From NCBI GenBank assembly GCA_029891385.1, contig CM057228.1:29702214-29766213 (forward strand): 64,000 bases of DNA, given 5' to 3'. Positions 34,060-45,638 of this stretch are shown here, in pieces. This stretch comes from Erythroxylum novogranatense. Lineage: Eukaryota > Streptophyta > Magnoliopsida > Malpighiales > Erythroxylaceae. A model generated the notes under the pieces. It did no database searches, had not been told where the DNA came from, and saw only the letters and a list, made by a program, of their open reading frames with translations. The translations under genes were made by a program, and so were the position numbers. Every line of letters starts with the position of its first letter. Positions within the stretch are counted from its first letter, which is position 1.

Positions 34060-34860
34060 TTGGTTTTCATGAAAGTTGTAGCATTTCTTGTTAGCTTTCT
34101 ATCTCCACTAAGTATGACATATTTCGATATTGAGATTGAAAGTTATGATCTGTTGACTTTAGGATGTTAATCCAAAGATTTATGTGCCTTGCTTGTGAAA
34201 ATGTTTCTAAGTATAGGTTTTGTGGATCCTGTGTTTTGAGACCAATTATGGACTGTTATAGTTTGAATTGGCTCAAGTGGTCTTATTGAACGTTGTAGAG
34301 GAATGTCATAGCTTTTTAATGATGTATCATATGCCATTTTTGGATGTAGGAATTATAAGGTATGAATTTTTGAAGTTTGGATGTGGTTTAGGGTGAAAGT
34401 ATGAGTCCAGAAACTTTGATTGACATTTTGACCCAATTAGAGGTTGAAATTGCTTTTAAGTGCTTCATGAAAGTTGTAGAATATGTTCTTCTCTTTTCAT
34501 TGATATAAAGCATGAAATTTTTGGACAATAGGATAGGAAGTTATGATTTTTAGAAGATTGTGTTACTGTTTAGGATGATACTTATATGGCAGAAATTTTG
34601 ATTGCGATTTTGAACCCTTTAGAAGTTGAATTAGCTTCCAAGCTTTTCATGAAAGTTGTAAATTATGTTCTGATATTTTCATTGATATAAAGCTTGGAAA
34701 TTTTGGCCAATAGAATAGGAAGATATGATTTTTAGAAGATGTGTTATTGTTTAGGGTGACATTTATTGGACAGTAACTTTGATTAGGATTTTGACTCCCT
34801 TAGGGTTAGAATTTTGGTTGTGAATCCTTATAGAAAATGTAGGGCTTTATGTTATCTTTC
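34060..34860 (+). repeat. Diverged ~182 bp internal repeats in the solo LTR
   Basis: The CATGAAAGTTGTA word begins at 34466 and 34648 (period 182 bp), each followed at the same distance by TTTTCATTGATATAAAGC, AATAGG/AATAGA and TATGATTTTTAGAAGA. More diverged copies are visible near 34070 and 34290. Related words (CTTCTGAAAAGTTGTAGAGG) recur at 1319 in the Tekay-type LTR. Confidence 0.7.
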
Positions 34861-36104
34861 CATGGAGACATAATTTGTCAAATTTAGACTCCTGAGTGAA
34901 AAGTTATGCATTTTTGGAAGAAAAGAGAAAAACAAATGGAAAAAGAAGGAAGGGGGGTCCTTGCAGTCGTCATGTCATGAAAGTCTGCGACGTTATGGGC
35001 TGACCCGATCGATGTGTGGGCCGATCCGACCCAACCCGAATCCTCTTTCATTCTTTTGTGTATAACTTTTTTATCCGACCTCCGATTGACTTGATTTTTT
35101 AAGCGTCGGATTCCTAAGACATTAGGCTACCTCTCCATGAGAATTTGTGAATTTTGGAGATTAAATTGAAAATGATGAATTAAATCTAAGTGAGAGGACT
35201 GACTGATTATTTTTCTGGACAGTGTTTTAGCAATATCTGGACCTATAGAGATCCGAATTGGGTAATTTTAGTGTCTATGGATTCCTAAAGCATAAAGGAA
35301 TTTTTTTTATTAAGAAGAGATGGCCTAGGTTACCCTATGTGGACTGGCTCATTGATCAGGAGCAGTAGACCCGAAAGTATGGTTTTAGAAAAAATTGAAG
35401 TAAGCATAAATTGCGAGTCTAAGGATTTTAGTGTGGCTTAACCCTAGGCATAAATGAGTTTTGATATGGGAACAATTTTTGTCATGAAATTTATGGAATG
35501 TTATAGGGATTGTCATGAACATGCATCATACATATTCCATATTCACATGTGCATAAATGAATGCTTAAAATTGTGCAAAATTATTAATGTATGTGTAATG
35601 TATTGCATAAATGGGTTGTGCAGGTTAAAAGTCCATAGTCAGGCAATTCCAGAATTTTGAAGCAATTGCTAATCTGGAGCGTATTGTGAGTAGACTGAGA
35701 TGGTCTCATTTTATTCTTTGTTCTGTTTTGTTTCATTTTGTATAAATTGATTACTGAATGTGATTGATTATTGGGTTCCGAACAGGAGATCCGATGATTG
35801 TGCTACTGAGTTGTGATATTGAAGTGCTACTTGAATGTGAATTGGATGACCTATGTGTATTTAATGTGATTGACAAATGTGTTATTGAATGTGCTTTATA
35901 TGTGATAAGTGCCGGATCACGGTTCGATGACAAATGGGTTTTGAATGTGAAATTGCATATGTATGAGATATGTTTCTCAACTCTACTGCTAAGTGTCGGA
36001 CTACAGTCCGATGACATATGAAAGGGAGTGTATGGGATTGATGCATTTCATTGCATAAGTGTATAAAATATAATGACTGTTGTGACTAGAGTAGCCACTG
36101 ATAA

Positions 36105-36168
36105 GAGCTTTAAGCTCAACGAGTGAAAATGAGCTTCGAGCTCATAAGTGATTCAGAGCCTCAGGCTC
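36105..36168 (+). repeat. Three GAGC...GCTC palindromes spaced ~26 bp
   Basis: GAGCTTTAAGCTC (36105-36117), GAGCTTCGAGCTC (36131-36143) and GAGCCTCAGGCTC (36156-36168), followed by CTCGGTCACAA and ATGTGCATTGCAT. The Tekay-type LTR has its CTCGAGCTCGA palindromes at the same place before the same flanking words. Confidence 0.75.
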
Positions 36169-37912
36169 AACACTTAACGAGCCCTGTATCCTCCAAATGG
36201 ATAAGGGACAGTTATTAATGAGCCTATATGGGACAGCTTAGGGGGACAGCTTAGGCACTCGGTCACAACAAGATAACAAATGAAAAGTGAGTCTCATGTG
36301 CATTGCATATGCATAGTATGAATGATTAAGTGTATCGAATGTGAATAATGTGAATGTGAATGTGGAATGTATGAGTTATATGTTATGTAACTGGGTGAGC
36401 CATCGATGATGATCACTCACTGAATTCGCAAAACTCACCCAAAATTTGCAATTATTTTTCAGGATTTAAAAAATACCTCGTTAGGTAAACGGGAGTATAA
36501 TTATTGGATATAAGGGAAAACTAGAAGTCGGGATCAGTTCACGTCTTTGTGTCTTTTTCTTTTCGCACTGAATTGTATTTTCCGCAAAGTATTGTATTTA
36601 GTGTATTTGAATATGTTTGGTGTGTATAACTTATCGATTGAAAAAAGGTTTGCAAAAGAGATTGCTCATAGTGTAATGTAATTTGTTTTTGGAATGTGTA
36701 AATCGAAATTCTAATTTGTGAAAACAAAATTTTGGCAACTCTTGTAAATGAAAATATTTCTGAATAAAAGTGGGCCCAAAGTTGCAATTCTTGATTTGCA
36801 CGTTTTCTTAAAAAAAATTTATACTGAGTTTTTGACTAAGTGATGTAGCATGCCACCCTCGCGACGTACGGACTCAAATATCACCATCGATGTCGGGTTT
36901 GGGTCATGTGGGAGTGGGGTGTTACAATCTAAACCATGTTTCATGCATAATCAAGCATAGAGAACAACATATCTTAACACCAAATTCAAAATCCTAATGT
37001 AGAGAGAGATGAGATAAAATTTACCTAAACCTTCCTTTGGTGATATCTTACAATCCTTTGAGAATTTCTCAAATCTAATGATAGATTTGAGTTCCTTGAC
37101 CCCAAATTAGCTTAGAACACCTTGGTTTGAGTTGAAAAATTAAAACGAAGGGTGAATTTTAGTGATGGCCAAAACTTCCTCTCTTTCCTCTCTTCTCCTT
37201 CTTTCTCCTCTCTTTTAATTACAAAAAAAAGCGTATTTTAATGCCAAATGAAGGGGTTGCATGGCCACACACATAAAGAAAGGTCTAGAATTTGACTCTT
37301 CTTTGACCAAGTATGATAAATTTACCTTATTGCTCTTAGTTATTTGAAATTACCATTATACCCTCCAAACTTTCCTAAATTTGTAATTAAGCCCAAAATT
37401 TGGGAATCACCAAAACTTTTATCTTCATTTTGGTCCCCGGATTTTTGAAAATTATAATTAAGTCCCTTAACTTTATAAAATTACGAATTGGTTCTCCAGG
37501 AATTGAAAAATTACATTTAAGTCCTTTAACTTTTGACAATTTGCAAATAAGCCCTTATATATATCAACTTTTCCAATTAAACTTTCTAAGTGTCCCATGA
37601 GTCTATAAATCATGTTTAATCACCCCTAAGGCATTAGAACACATTTAATTCAACCACCATGGTCATATCCATCTAATGGACTCGATTTTATTCACTTAAA
37701 AATTCATATGTCGGAAATGTCCAAGATTTCGCATTACTGATGAATTCCAAGTTCATATAAGGGCATATAACATTATAAATCGTTTACATATACACCCAAA
37801 TGGTTTAAATACATCTTTGGACTTATATACAACCATATGTACATATCAATATGCAGTAGTATCTCCAAATACAGTATAACACAAAAGAGCTCCGAAAGTC
37901 CGATGTTATAAA

Positions 37913-37925
37913 TCCTCCCCTCCTC
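37913..37925 (-). other. Polypurine tract of the minus-strand gypsy
   Basis: On the minus strand GAGGAGGGGAGGA directly precedes the LTR start, after the conserved coding-end block at 37927-37950. Confidence 0.8.
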
Positions 37926-40900
37926 AAAAAAATTTCGTCCTCAAAACTCCTAATTCGAGAACACAAATAAATAGGGGTACTGACATCTCATAGTATCCTC
38001 AAGTTCCCATGTCATCTCCTCTACCTTATCGCTCTTCCAAAGAACCTTAACCGTAGGTACCTCCTGGCTACGTAATTTCTTTATCTGTCGATCCAACATC
38101 TACACTAGTTTCACCTCAAAACTTAGGTCTTCTCTCAGCCCTACTAGAGGTGTCTCCAAAATATAAGATGGATCCGATAAATACTTTTTAAGCATCGAGG
38201 CATGGAACACATCATCTATCTAAATCTGGTAGCAATTCCAAACAGTACGTTATAGTCCCGACATGCTCTAGGATACAAAAAGGTCAGATATACCGAGGGT
38301 TTAGCTTCCCTTGACTTTGAAATCTGATGATATCTTTCCATTGTGATATCTGCAAAAAAAATCTTGTCACCAACTGTAAACTCTAACAGTCGTCGCCTCT
38401 TATCTGCGTAACTCTTTTGACGACCCTGAGCGACTTTCATCTTATCTCGAATGATTTTTATCTTTTAAGTGGTGATTTCTATCAATTTGGCTCCTTCAAT
38501 TTTGGTTGTACCCACCTTATCCCAACACAGAGGTGTCCTGCACTTCCTCTCATAAAGTGCTTCATATGGTGGCATATCGATACTTATCTAATAATTATTG
38601 TTATAAGTGAACTTTATCAAAGGCAAGTGCCGATCCTAACTCCCTTCGAACTCCATCACATATGCTCTCAGCATATCCTCCAGTGTCTGAATGATCCTCT
38701 CTGACTGACCATCAGTTTGGGGGTAGAAGGCAGTACTAAACTTTAGTTTAATACCTAAAGATTCCTGAAATATTGGCCAAAATCATAAGGTGAATCTCGG
38801 ATCCCTATATGATATTATAGAAACTGGCACCCCATGCAACTTCACAATCAAATCGATATATAGCTTTGCCAATCTCTCCAATGAGTAATTATGTCGACAC
38901 GCAGAAAATGTGCAGACTTCATCAATCGATCCACTATAACCCAAATACCATCGTAACCCTTCAATGTACTAGATAATCCAACTACAAAATCCAATGTTAC
39001 ATGCTCCCACTTCTATTCCGGAATAGGTAAAGACTGTAACATACTTTCTGGTTTCTGATGCTTTGCCTGAATTTGTTGACAAGGAAGGCATCTGGCCACA
39101 AATTCCACTATCTCTCTCTTCATCCTTAGCCACCAATAACTCTCTCTAAGAGTTCGATACATCTTTATGCTATCAGGATGCATGGCATAAGCCGAACTGT
39201 GAGCCTCTTCCAAGATAGCTCACCTGAGTCCCTGGTCATTTGACACACTGACTCTGCCTTTAAAAACTAATAACCCACCTTTTCTCAGTTTGAACCCCTC
39301 ACTCTCTTTGGATGGCAATTTTTCCCGAATGAATTTTAATTCAAAATTGTCAACCGGTGATCCCCTGATCTTGTCAAGTAATGTAGGTCGAACTTCAAAC
39401 CATGGTAGCAATGTTCCATCATCCTCTGCCACTGGGAGTCCAACCCCAAGGCTTTGCACACTCATTAAATGTGTTATGTAAGGATCTTGCTTATCAGTTA
39501 CTGCCGAACAAGACTCACGACTCAATGCATCAGCTTCCACACTTTACTTTTCCTGGATGATAGTCGATTATTAAGTCATAATCCTTAATCGATTCTATCG
39601 ATCTTCTTTGTCTGAGATTCAGCTCTTTTGTGTCATTAGGTACTTCAGACTCTTGTGGTCAGTTTATATATGACAAGTATCCCCATAAAAATAGTGTCTC
39701 CAAATCTTGAGTGCAAATACTACCGCTGCAAACTCCAAATCATGTGTAGGATAATTTAGCTCATGCTTCTTCAGCTATCTAGAAATATATGCAATTATTC
39801 ACCCGACCTATATAAGTACACAGCTAATTCTCTAGTGATTGGCTTCATTGTATATCTCATACCTACTCCTTGGGTAGGTAGGGCAAGCACTGGTGCTAAA
39901 GTCAATCGTTTCTTTAGCTTTTGGAAACTCGTCTTGCATTTGTCATCTCACTAAAATTTTATTCCCTTCCAGGTAAGCCTCGATAAAGGGGTTGCAAGCA
40001 CGGAAAAATCCTCAACAAACCTCTGATAATGACTAGTTAATCCCAGAAAGTTGTGGACTTCTGTCACATTCTTGGGTTGTTCATATTCAAGTATAGCTTC
40101 CACTTTGTTCGAATCTACAAAAAATACATTCCCCTAATACCACATGCCCAAAGAATCCAATCTCCCTCAGCCAAAATTCACATTTTGTAAACTTCACATA
40201 CAACTATCTTTCGCAAAGTATTTGTAGCACAATCTGAAGATGTCTAGCATGCTCCTCTTCATTCTTAGAGTAAATCAGAAGACCATCAATGAAGACTATG
40301 ATAAACTGATTTAAATAAGGAGGGAAAACCCTGTTCATGAAATCCATAAATACTACAGGGGCATTTGTCAATCTGAACGACATGACTAAAAATTCACAAT
40401 ATCCATACCTCGTCTGGAAAGCAGTCTTGTGCACATCTTTCTCATCAATCTTCAACTAATGGTACCCAGACCTTAGATCTATCCTTGAGAATACTGTAGC
40501 TCCTCTTAACTAATCAAATAAATCATTGACCCTGGGAATTTGATATTTATTCTTGATGGTAACCTTATTTAACTGTCGATAATCAACACATAAACGGAGG
40601 GTCCTATCTTGTTTTTGTGACAAAGAATATTGGTGCTCCCTAGGGTGAATGACTTGGTCTGATGAAGCCCTTATCCAACAACTCTTGTAATTGAATCTTC
40701 AACTTTTTCAATTCTATTAGTGTCGTGCAATACAGTGATATAGATATTGGAGTCGTCCCTAGGACCAAGTCAATAGTGAAATTGAATTTCTGATCAAATG
40801 GCAATCTAGGTCACTCCTCCGGAAAAACATCGGGGAACTCACGCACAATAAGGACATCACCCTATTCAACCCTTTGTTTCGAAGTGTCAATAACATGTGT

Positions 40901-41250
40901 AAGGAATGCCTGGCATCCCTGACAAATCAACCTCTTAGCCTTGATCACCAATATCAAATAACTCGTTAATACTAGTCGGTCACTAATAAATTTAATCGGG
41001 ACTCCATGAGGTTCAAACTCTATCTTTTTTTTAAAACAGTCAACCCTAACATGATACCTTTCTAACCAGACACTCCCCAATATCACCTTAAAATCCTAAA
41101 GATCAAGGGGAATAAAATCTACCTCTAAAACAACATCGCCAATCTTCATTTCACAAGCTGTATATACTTCATCACAAGCCACTTACTCTCCAAGAAAAGT
41201 GACTATAATGAGAGGGGGATCTAACGGCTTCAGAGGATGACTAATATCCT
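37926..41250 (-). pseudogene. pol of the minus-strand gypsy: protease to chromodomain, no gag
   Basis: On the minus strand: protease ORF 41086-40862 (MILGSVWLERYHV). RT at about 40700-40100, with 40455-40204 showing [20 protein letters not shown] and a catalytic box in which VFIDG replaces the usual Asp-Asp ending. RNase H is at about 39960-39500 in broken frames. Integrase zinc module: 39213-39013 (EEAHSSAYAMHPDSIKMYRT). Core: 39000-38480, interrupted. C-terminal module: 38440-38216 (RQKSYADKRRRLLEFTVGDK). A chromodomain with VKVLWKSDKVEEMTWE is readable at about 38080-37970. Only about 300 bp separate the protease region from the primer site, so gag is deleted. Many stops look like C-to-T decay. 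Confidence 0.87.
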
Positions 41251-41566
41251 CTAGCTCAGGTCACAAAGGTCTAACCTAGCGACGACTTCCCCTTCCTCAT
41301 CCAACTATGCTATCCCTATGAATTAAAAAAAAGACATTGTTTAATACAAGAGATAGGGCTAAGCCTAGCTTATCCGATACCCCAACATTCCAAGGAATGT
41401 TGATAAGTACTCTGATTGAGGTCAAAATCATCCGATCGTTAAGGACGTCAACTTAACGATTTGAGACTCAACTTCTCGACCAAAGACTTTCGACACGCAA
41501 ACTCAACTCCTAAGGCTCATGAATTTTTTGAAAACAGAAATAACACTTTTGAGAATGTAAAACCTT

Positions 41567-41579
41567 GGCTCTAATACCA
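41567..41579 (-). other. Primer binding site of the minus-strand gypsy
   Basis: Reads TGGTATTAGAGCC on the minus strand, one base off the usual TGGTATCAGAGCC, next to the LTR edge at 41586. Confidence 0.85.
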
Positions 41580-41585
41580 ATTAAT

Positions 41586-43749
41586 TGTCACGACCTAATA
41601 CTACATCGAGCCCATAACAACCACCGCATACTCGGGCTAAGGACACTCACAGTATCCTTAATCCGATTATGCAAGGCTAACTGAATATCTTTTTTTTTTG
41701 GAAAATTTTGGCAGCACAATGGTTGTAATTTAAAAAAAAATCTAAAAACCTGCAAACGATTTTAAACACACTTTTATGTTCACATCCAACTATAACTTCA
41801 GGACTCTCTAGTTCACTCAAGGTAATCTCAACTCTAGGCAATCTCAATTCAAGGCAATCTTAACAGCAGTATCAAAAGTTTATACATAAAATCTTTTACA
41901 AAACACAAGGCAATCAAAAGTTAACTCACAAAATCATAAAGCGTATCTACATAAACACAGTTCATGAGCCACTAGACAATAAAAGTACAAAATAGGAGAC
42001 TACCCACGTGTGAAAATACCCCAAAAAAATCAAAAATTAGGACGATCCTCACAGAGCTTCAAGCTCACTAAATTAGCCTGCATGGTTGGAAAGCGGAGGG
42101 GGTGAGGACACTAGGTACTCAGTGAGCAGAAAAAACATATATCACAGATAGAATTGGTTCATACCAAGACGGTGTAGATAACCTATGAAGTGAATATATC
42201 ATGCATAGAAAACACATAGGCCCAGCCTATAACTTAATGTATACTGGTTAGGAACCATATAGGCCTAACCTATTAACTCACTCATCCGGTGAACATAAAT
42301 CCCAGTTCCAATACACAAAAGCATAAAAACATCATATGTATCAATCAAATCTCGATAGGAAAGCCAATATCAGGATAAGCCAAAACAATTATGTGTGACA
42401 CCATTAATCGGTCAAACTAATGTGCACACCCATCGATACTCGGTGTTGGCTCGATTTTCATCCGTGGTGAGTCCGGACTACTGTCGACAAGAGCGTCATG
42501 ACCCTAGATGATGACCTCGTCGATGTCTAGACCCTAGGTGTGGAATCACCCGCGAGTCCCATAGAAAAGTGTCGATATGGTGACTCGATTTTCATATACC
42601 AACATCAAGGGTTTGGGGGTCGCTTAATCATAATCAGTTGTGCCAGCACACGATTCTCACCAATCACAAAAATCATATACAATATTTAAGTATCAAAAAT
42701 TAAGTAAGGCATCGTGCCTTTATTTATCAATCCAACCGATAAAATGAAACCTTACTGTGACTCTAAACCAAAAGAGAAAACATACACGTAGCATATATGA
42801 CTCATTTATGCATAAGTAAGTTTGAAACATTATTTTATGTCATAAAAGTCATCTTTTGCACTCTAAGTGCAAAGTTGTTCAAAAACATGGTTTCAGAAAA
42901 TAAAACATTATTTTTTTACACTTTGAGTGCAGGTCTGTTGAAAACAATGTCATTTCTCAAAATACGAAATAAAAACATCAATTGCACTCTAATAGCAAAG
43001 AGTTATTTAAAACAATATTGTTTATTAAATACACAAATATACTAGCATCTATTGGAGGTTAAATTCTACTATGCATTACCTAGGTCCAAATTTCACATAC
43101 AAGTCATCATATATGTCTTAGAGTGATCTAATTCCATATGAAAAATATAGTTCCCCAACTCACCTCAAAAGAAGATATACACTCTTTTAGCTTCAACAAT
43201 CCTGGGTATGGGCTTCTTAATTCACTGCTCCTAAGCCTTTATACATAAAAGACATATAATGATATTACTACTTAAACATAAATTTCATATTTATACACCA
43301 TCACATTGGCTTCTCTTTTTGCATTTTCTAAGGCATTTAATGCCTTTAATCCAAACTTACTCATTTCATAACATAATTAAACACATCTTTATCTAAGCAT
43401 ATTAGGCCTTTACTTGTCATTCTAAGAAACAATTCAAGTTCCCTCTAAGTAATCATGAAAGCCTCTTTCCAATGCACACCATCAAAATCCTTAAATCCTA
43501 AGCTAAGTTCACTTAGGCATTTTATAAAACACCTAAAGGCATAAACTTGAAAGCCTCCTTCTAATGTACTTCTTCCTCATTTTTCATCATCAATTCACCT
43601 CACACATACACAATTAACATCATAGAGTTCATTTAAACTATCAATTTCAAAAGATATTCAAAAATTCACAAACTTTCACCTAAAGGGGACAATTTCAGTT
43701 TTGACTTAAAGAACCCTCTCCATGATATATATATCATTCATCTAAACCA
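41586..43749 (-). repeat. 5' LTR of the minus-strand gypsy, outer ~970 bp missing
   Basis: Collinear with 30435-32595 plus the first bases after the solo LTR (CATTCATCTAAACCA). Homology ends at about 43749, where DNA-transposon-like sequence begins without a target duplication. Confidence 0.88.
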
Positions 43750-43752
43750 GGA

Positions 43753-44166
43753 CCAGCAGACACTCACACGGCAACAACAACCATCCGTGTTGGTGGGTCC
43801 GTCACCTCTTCTTCCAACGCAGACGCTAGCCAATAACCTTCCAGGAAACGGAAGGTGAGGGACAATACACTATTGGCACGCCTTGCTACAACACTTGCCC
43901 GTGCCGCTGAATCCAGTGCAAGGAGTGCAGAGCTCATTACAGAAGCCATGAATCAAAAACTGCAACCTCCCGAACAGTAAATTCCCAAGCAACAAAATCC
44001 CCAGCCGCAAATTCCCCAACTTGGTGACGAGCTTGAGCGGTTAGGTTTCTCCACTGAAGACATTATTACGACAACAATGATCTTCGCGAGCAATGCTCAT
44101 GCCGGACTCTTTTACGGGGTTAAAAGCAGAACAAAAGCAGGCCTATGTGCGGAGGCTCTTACGTGA
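43753..44166 (+). pseudogene. C-terminal part of a Myb/SANT-like (L10-interacting MYB type) protein
   Basis: One frame reads with two stops. It shows a basic stretch (PSRKRKVRDN), a helix ARLATTLARAAESSARSAEL, then LGDELERLGFSTEDIITTT and a segment with ASNAHAGLFYGVKSR. This layout, ending in an LFYG-type motif, fits the C-terminus of plant Myb_DNA-bind_3/L10-interacting proteins, which are known both as host proteins and as Harbinger-associated accessory proteins. The N-terminal DNA-binding domain is missing, cut off at the LTR junction. The antisense ORF 43764-43949 is a shadow. Confidence 0.55.
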
Positions 44167-44433
44167 TCATGTCTGACTTTATGAGAAATGATCTTATATT
44201 TGTATGTTAATTTGTTTCGATTATATGGACATGTATAATGGTTACCATCCGTCAAACTTAACTTATTTGTTTTCGTACCAGGTGATGTCTATTGATGAGA
44301 TGATATAGTTGTGACTATGGTTGTTAGCATTTCTATCAATGATCAATGGTTGGGTTTAACATTATTTCAGGGGAGACATGTTTCCGTACGTTCATGAATG
44401 GTTGTGATATGATACATTGGCAGGTACATCACT

Positions 44434-44837
44434 ATGGCCAGATACAACTTTTATGTTGTCTTCGTTGGACGACAAGTGGGAATATTCACTATTGGGACGA
44501 CGTGAAATTGCAAACTCTGGGCTTCCCAAACGCTAGATTCAAGGGGTATCGGACCTTGGAAGAAGCGGAAACTGCTTATGCCAGGGATCAACATGGGCGC
44601 AGTCGTCCAAACAACCAAATTCATCCTACCCCCACTGAACCGGCCAATGCACCCGTGACAAACCTGCTCCCACCATCACTGCCAACAACGTCACAACCAA
44701 TCGCAGTTGTCCCAACCGAACAACCAATCGCAGTTGCAACATTGGTGGAACAAATGGCATGTACTCGTGACTTTTTACTAATTGCTATTGGGGTCATTTT
44801 GGGATTCATCATTAAGGATATTCTAGCTAAATTTTAA
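44434..44837 (+). pseudogene. RNase H1 N-terminal (Cauli_VI) domain protein with C-terminal membrane anchor, one frameshift
   Basis: From ATG at 44434 the frame reads MARYNFYVVFVGRQVGIFT, the start of a Cauli_VI/RNase H1-N hybrid-binding fold. After about 44493 it must shift by one base to continue as DDVKLQTLGFPNARFKGYRT then LEEAETAY. A Pro/Thr/Val-rich linker with two near-copies of a QPIAV word follows, then a hydrophobic segment FLLIAIGVILGFIIKDIL at the very end, consistent with a tail anchor. No catalytic RNase H domain follows. CAGGTACATC just upstream may be a splice acceptor. The domain family is recognised from memory; the cellular role is unknown. Confidence 0.6.
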
Positions 44838-45436
44838 GGCTTTAATGTAATTAAAGCCATGAATGATGTTTATGTAAATTATTATGTATTTGAATTTCTT
44901 GGTTGTCAAACTTATTTGAACCTATTATGTAATGTTCAGATGTTTTATGTAATTTGTTTGTCCTAACTAATGTTTATTATTATAATCATAATAAGAAGAA
45001 GAATCCAGGTAATTGCGTTTAATTACAAACTATTAATAATTAGTTTAATTTTATAAACTAATAATAACAAATAATAACATTGCATTACAATTATTAGTAA
45101 TACTAATAATTATTCTTGTTATTTGATTACATAATTTAGAATAAATCTCACTAATAATAACAATAATTAATCACAATAATAATATTACTTATAATAACAT
45201 AACTAATTTTGTTTAACAAATATCATACTAAAATTAATAACATTAACAAATAGAAGTCATAATAGGTATAATATTAATAATAATAATAATAATAATAATA
45301 ATTTGAATAATTTGAATAATTATAAATTTTATTACATTCTACAAGTGGGTAATAGCATAATTAAATATTGTAATGTAAATAATTATACAATGATAAAATA
45401 ATAAATGAATTACATCAACTCTTCTTATTATACTAC
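44838..45436. other. AT-rich stretch with (AAT)n microsatellite, no gene
   Basis: Follows the Cauli_VI ORF. Very AT-rich, with an (AAT)n run at about 45274-45303. Probably 3' non-coding DNA of the transposon fragment. Confidence 0.7.
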
Positions 45437-45469
45437 AAGGGCATTTTTGTCATTAACACTGTTTCTTAT

Positions 45470-45638
45470 TCTGTCCCCTGCAACCAAACACATTTCTGTC
45501 CTCAGGACAAAGACAATATTTTATGTCCTGTCCACTACAACCAAACATCTCACTGTCTTCAGTTCTTGTCCTGTCCCGTCCAACTCTGTCCTGTCTCGTC
45601 CTGTCTCGTCCTGCTGCAAACACTAACCAAACGCAGGG
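45470..45638 (-). repeat. Terminal region with GGACAGGAC-type repeats and a CCC...TAA end
   Basis: On the minus strand the words TTTGGTTAGTGTTTGCAGC, GACGAGACAGGAC (twice), GGACGGGACAGGACAAG, TGTTTGGTTGTAGTGGACAG and TGTTTGGTTGCAGGGGACAG follow each other. TGTTTGGTT-rich subterminal repeats are typical of plant DNA transposon ends. The outermost bases are at 45638. Confidence 0.55.

Larger units (their letters stand above)
32596..36926 (+). repeat. Solo LTR (4331 bp) of a Tekay-like element with ATCTA duplications
   Basis: Starts TGTAACATCCCATTACTAGT and ends GGGGTGTTACA. The 5 bp ATCTA flanks it perfectly (32591-32595 and 36927-36931), and the host LTR continues in register on both sides. 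No internal element sequence is present, so it is a product of LTR-LTR recombination. It shares ordered landmarks with the LTRs at 1-3647 and 8234-12047: the CCGATTGACTTGATT block, a CTATAGAGATCCG word, CTCGGTCACAA, and CATCGATGATG. Small ORFs within (33144, 35454, 35764) have no domain. Confidence 0.94.
30435..37910 (-). repeat. 3' LTR of the minus-strand gypsy, split by a solo LTR
   Basis: On the plus strand it runs from TGTCACGACC to GATGTTATA; the expected terminal CA has decayed to TA. Without the 4336 bp insertion (solo LTR plus one duplication) it is about 3140 bp. The left 2.1 kb matches 41586-43749 closely, including a repeated CACTCTAAGTGCAAAG / CACTTCGAGTGCAGG pair. Confidence 0.88.
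30435..43749 (-). mobile_element. Minus-strand Tekay-like gypsy element, gag deleted, outer 5' LTR lost
   Basis: Inserted in the zinc-knuckle codons of the outer copia element. The 3' LTR is on the left (30435-37910, interrupted by a solo LTR), pol is at about 41250-37940 on the minus strand, and the 5' LTR is on the right (41586-43749). The right LTR stops at a point equivalent to about 36936 of the left one, so roughly 970 bp of its outer end are gone and no right target duplication remains. The internal region is about 0.9 kb shorter than in the left Tekay-type element because gag is absent. Confidence 0.87.
43750..45638 (+). mobile_element. Fragment of a PIF/Harbinger-like DNA transposon (left end lost)
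   Basis: The right end, read on the minus strand, begins CCCTGCGTTTGGTTAGTG and is followed on the plus strand by TAA (45639-45641), the usual Harbinger target. Inside lie a degraded Myb/SANT-associated ORF and an RNase H1-N (Cauli_VI) ORF. GTCCTGTCC-type words repeat near the terminus. The left terminus and any DDE transposase are absent. The element class is inferred from the terminus and the accessory-type ORF. A decayed host gene next to an unrelated MITE is the main alternative. Confidence 0.5.

Noticed and set aside
44346..44433. Using the first Met at 44346 as the start of the Cauli_VI protein
   Set aside because: That frame gives unrelated residues before the domain, whereas ATG at 44434 starts directly with the domain's first strand in the neighbouring frame, implying a one-base shift.
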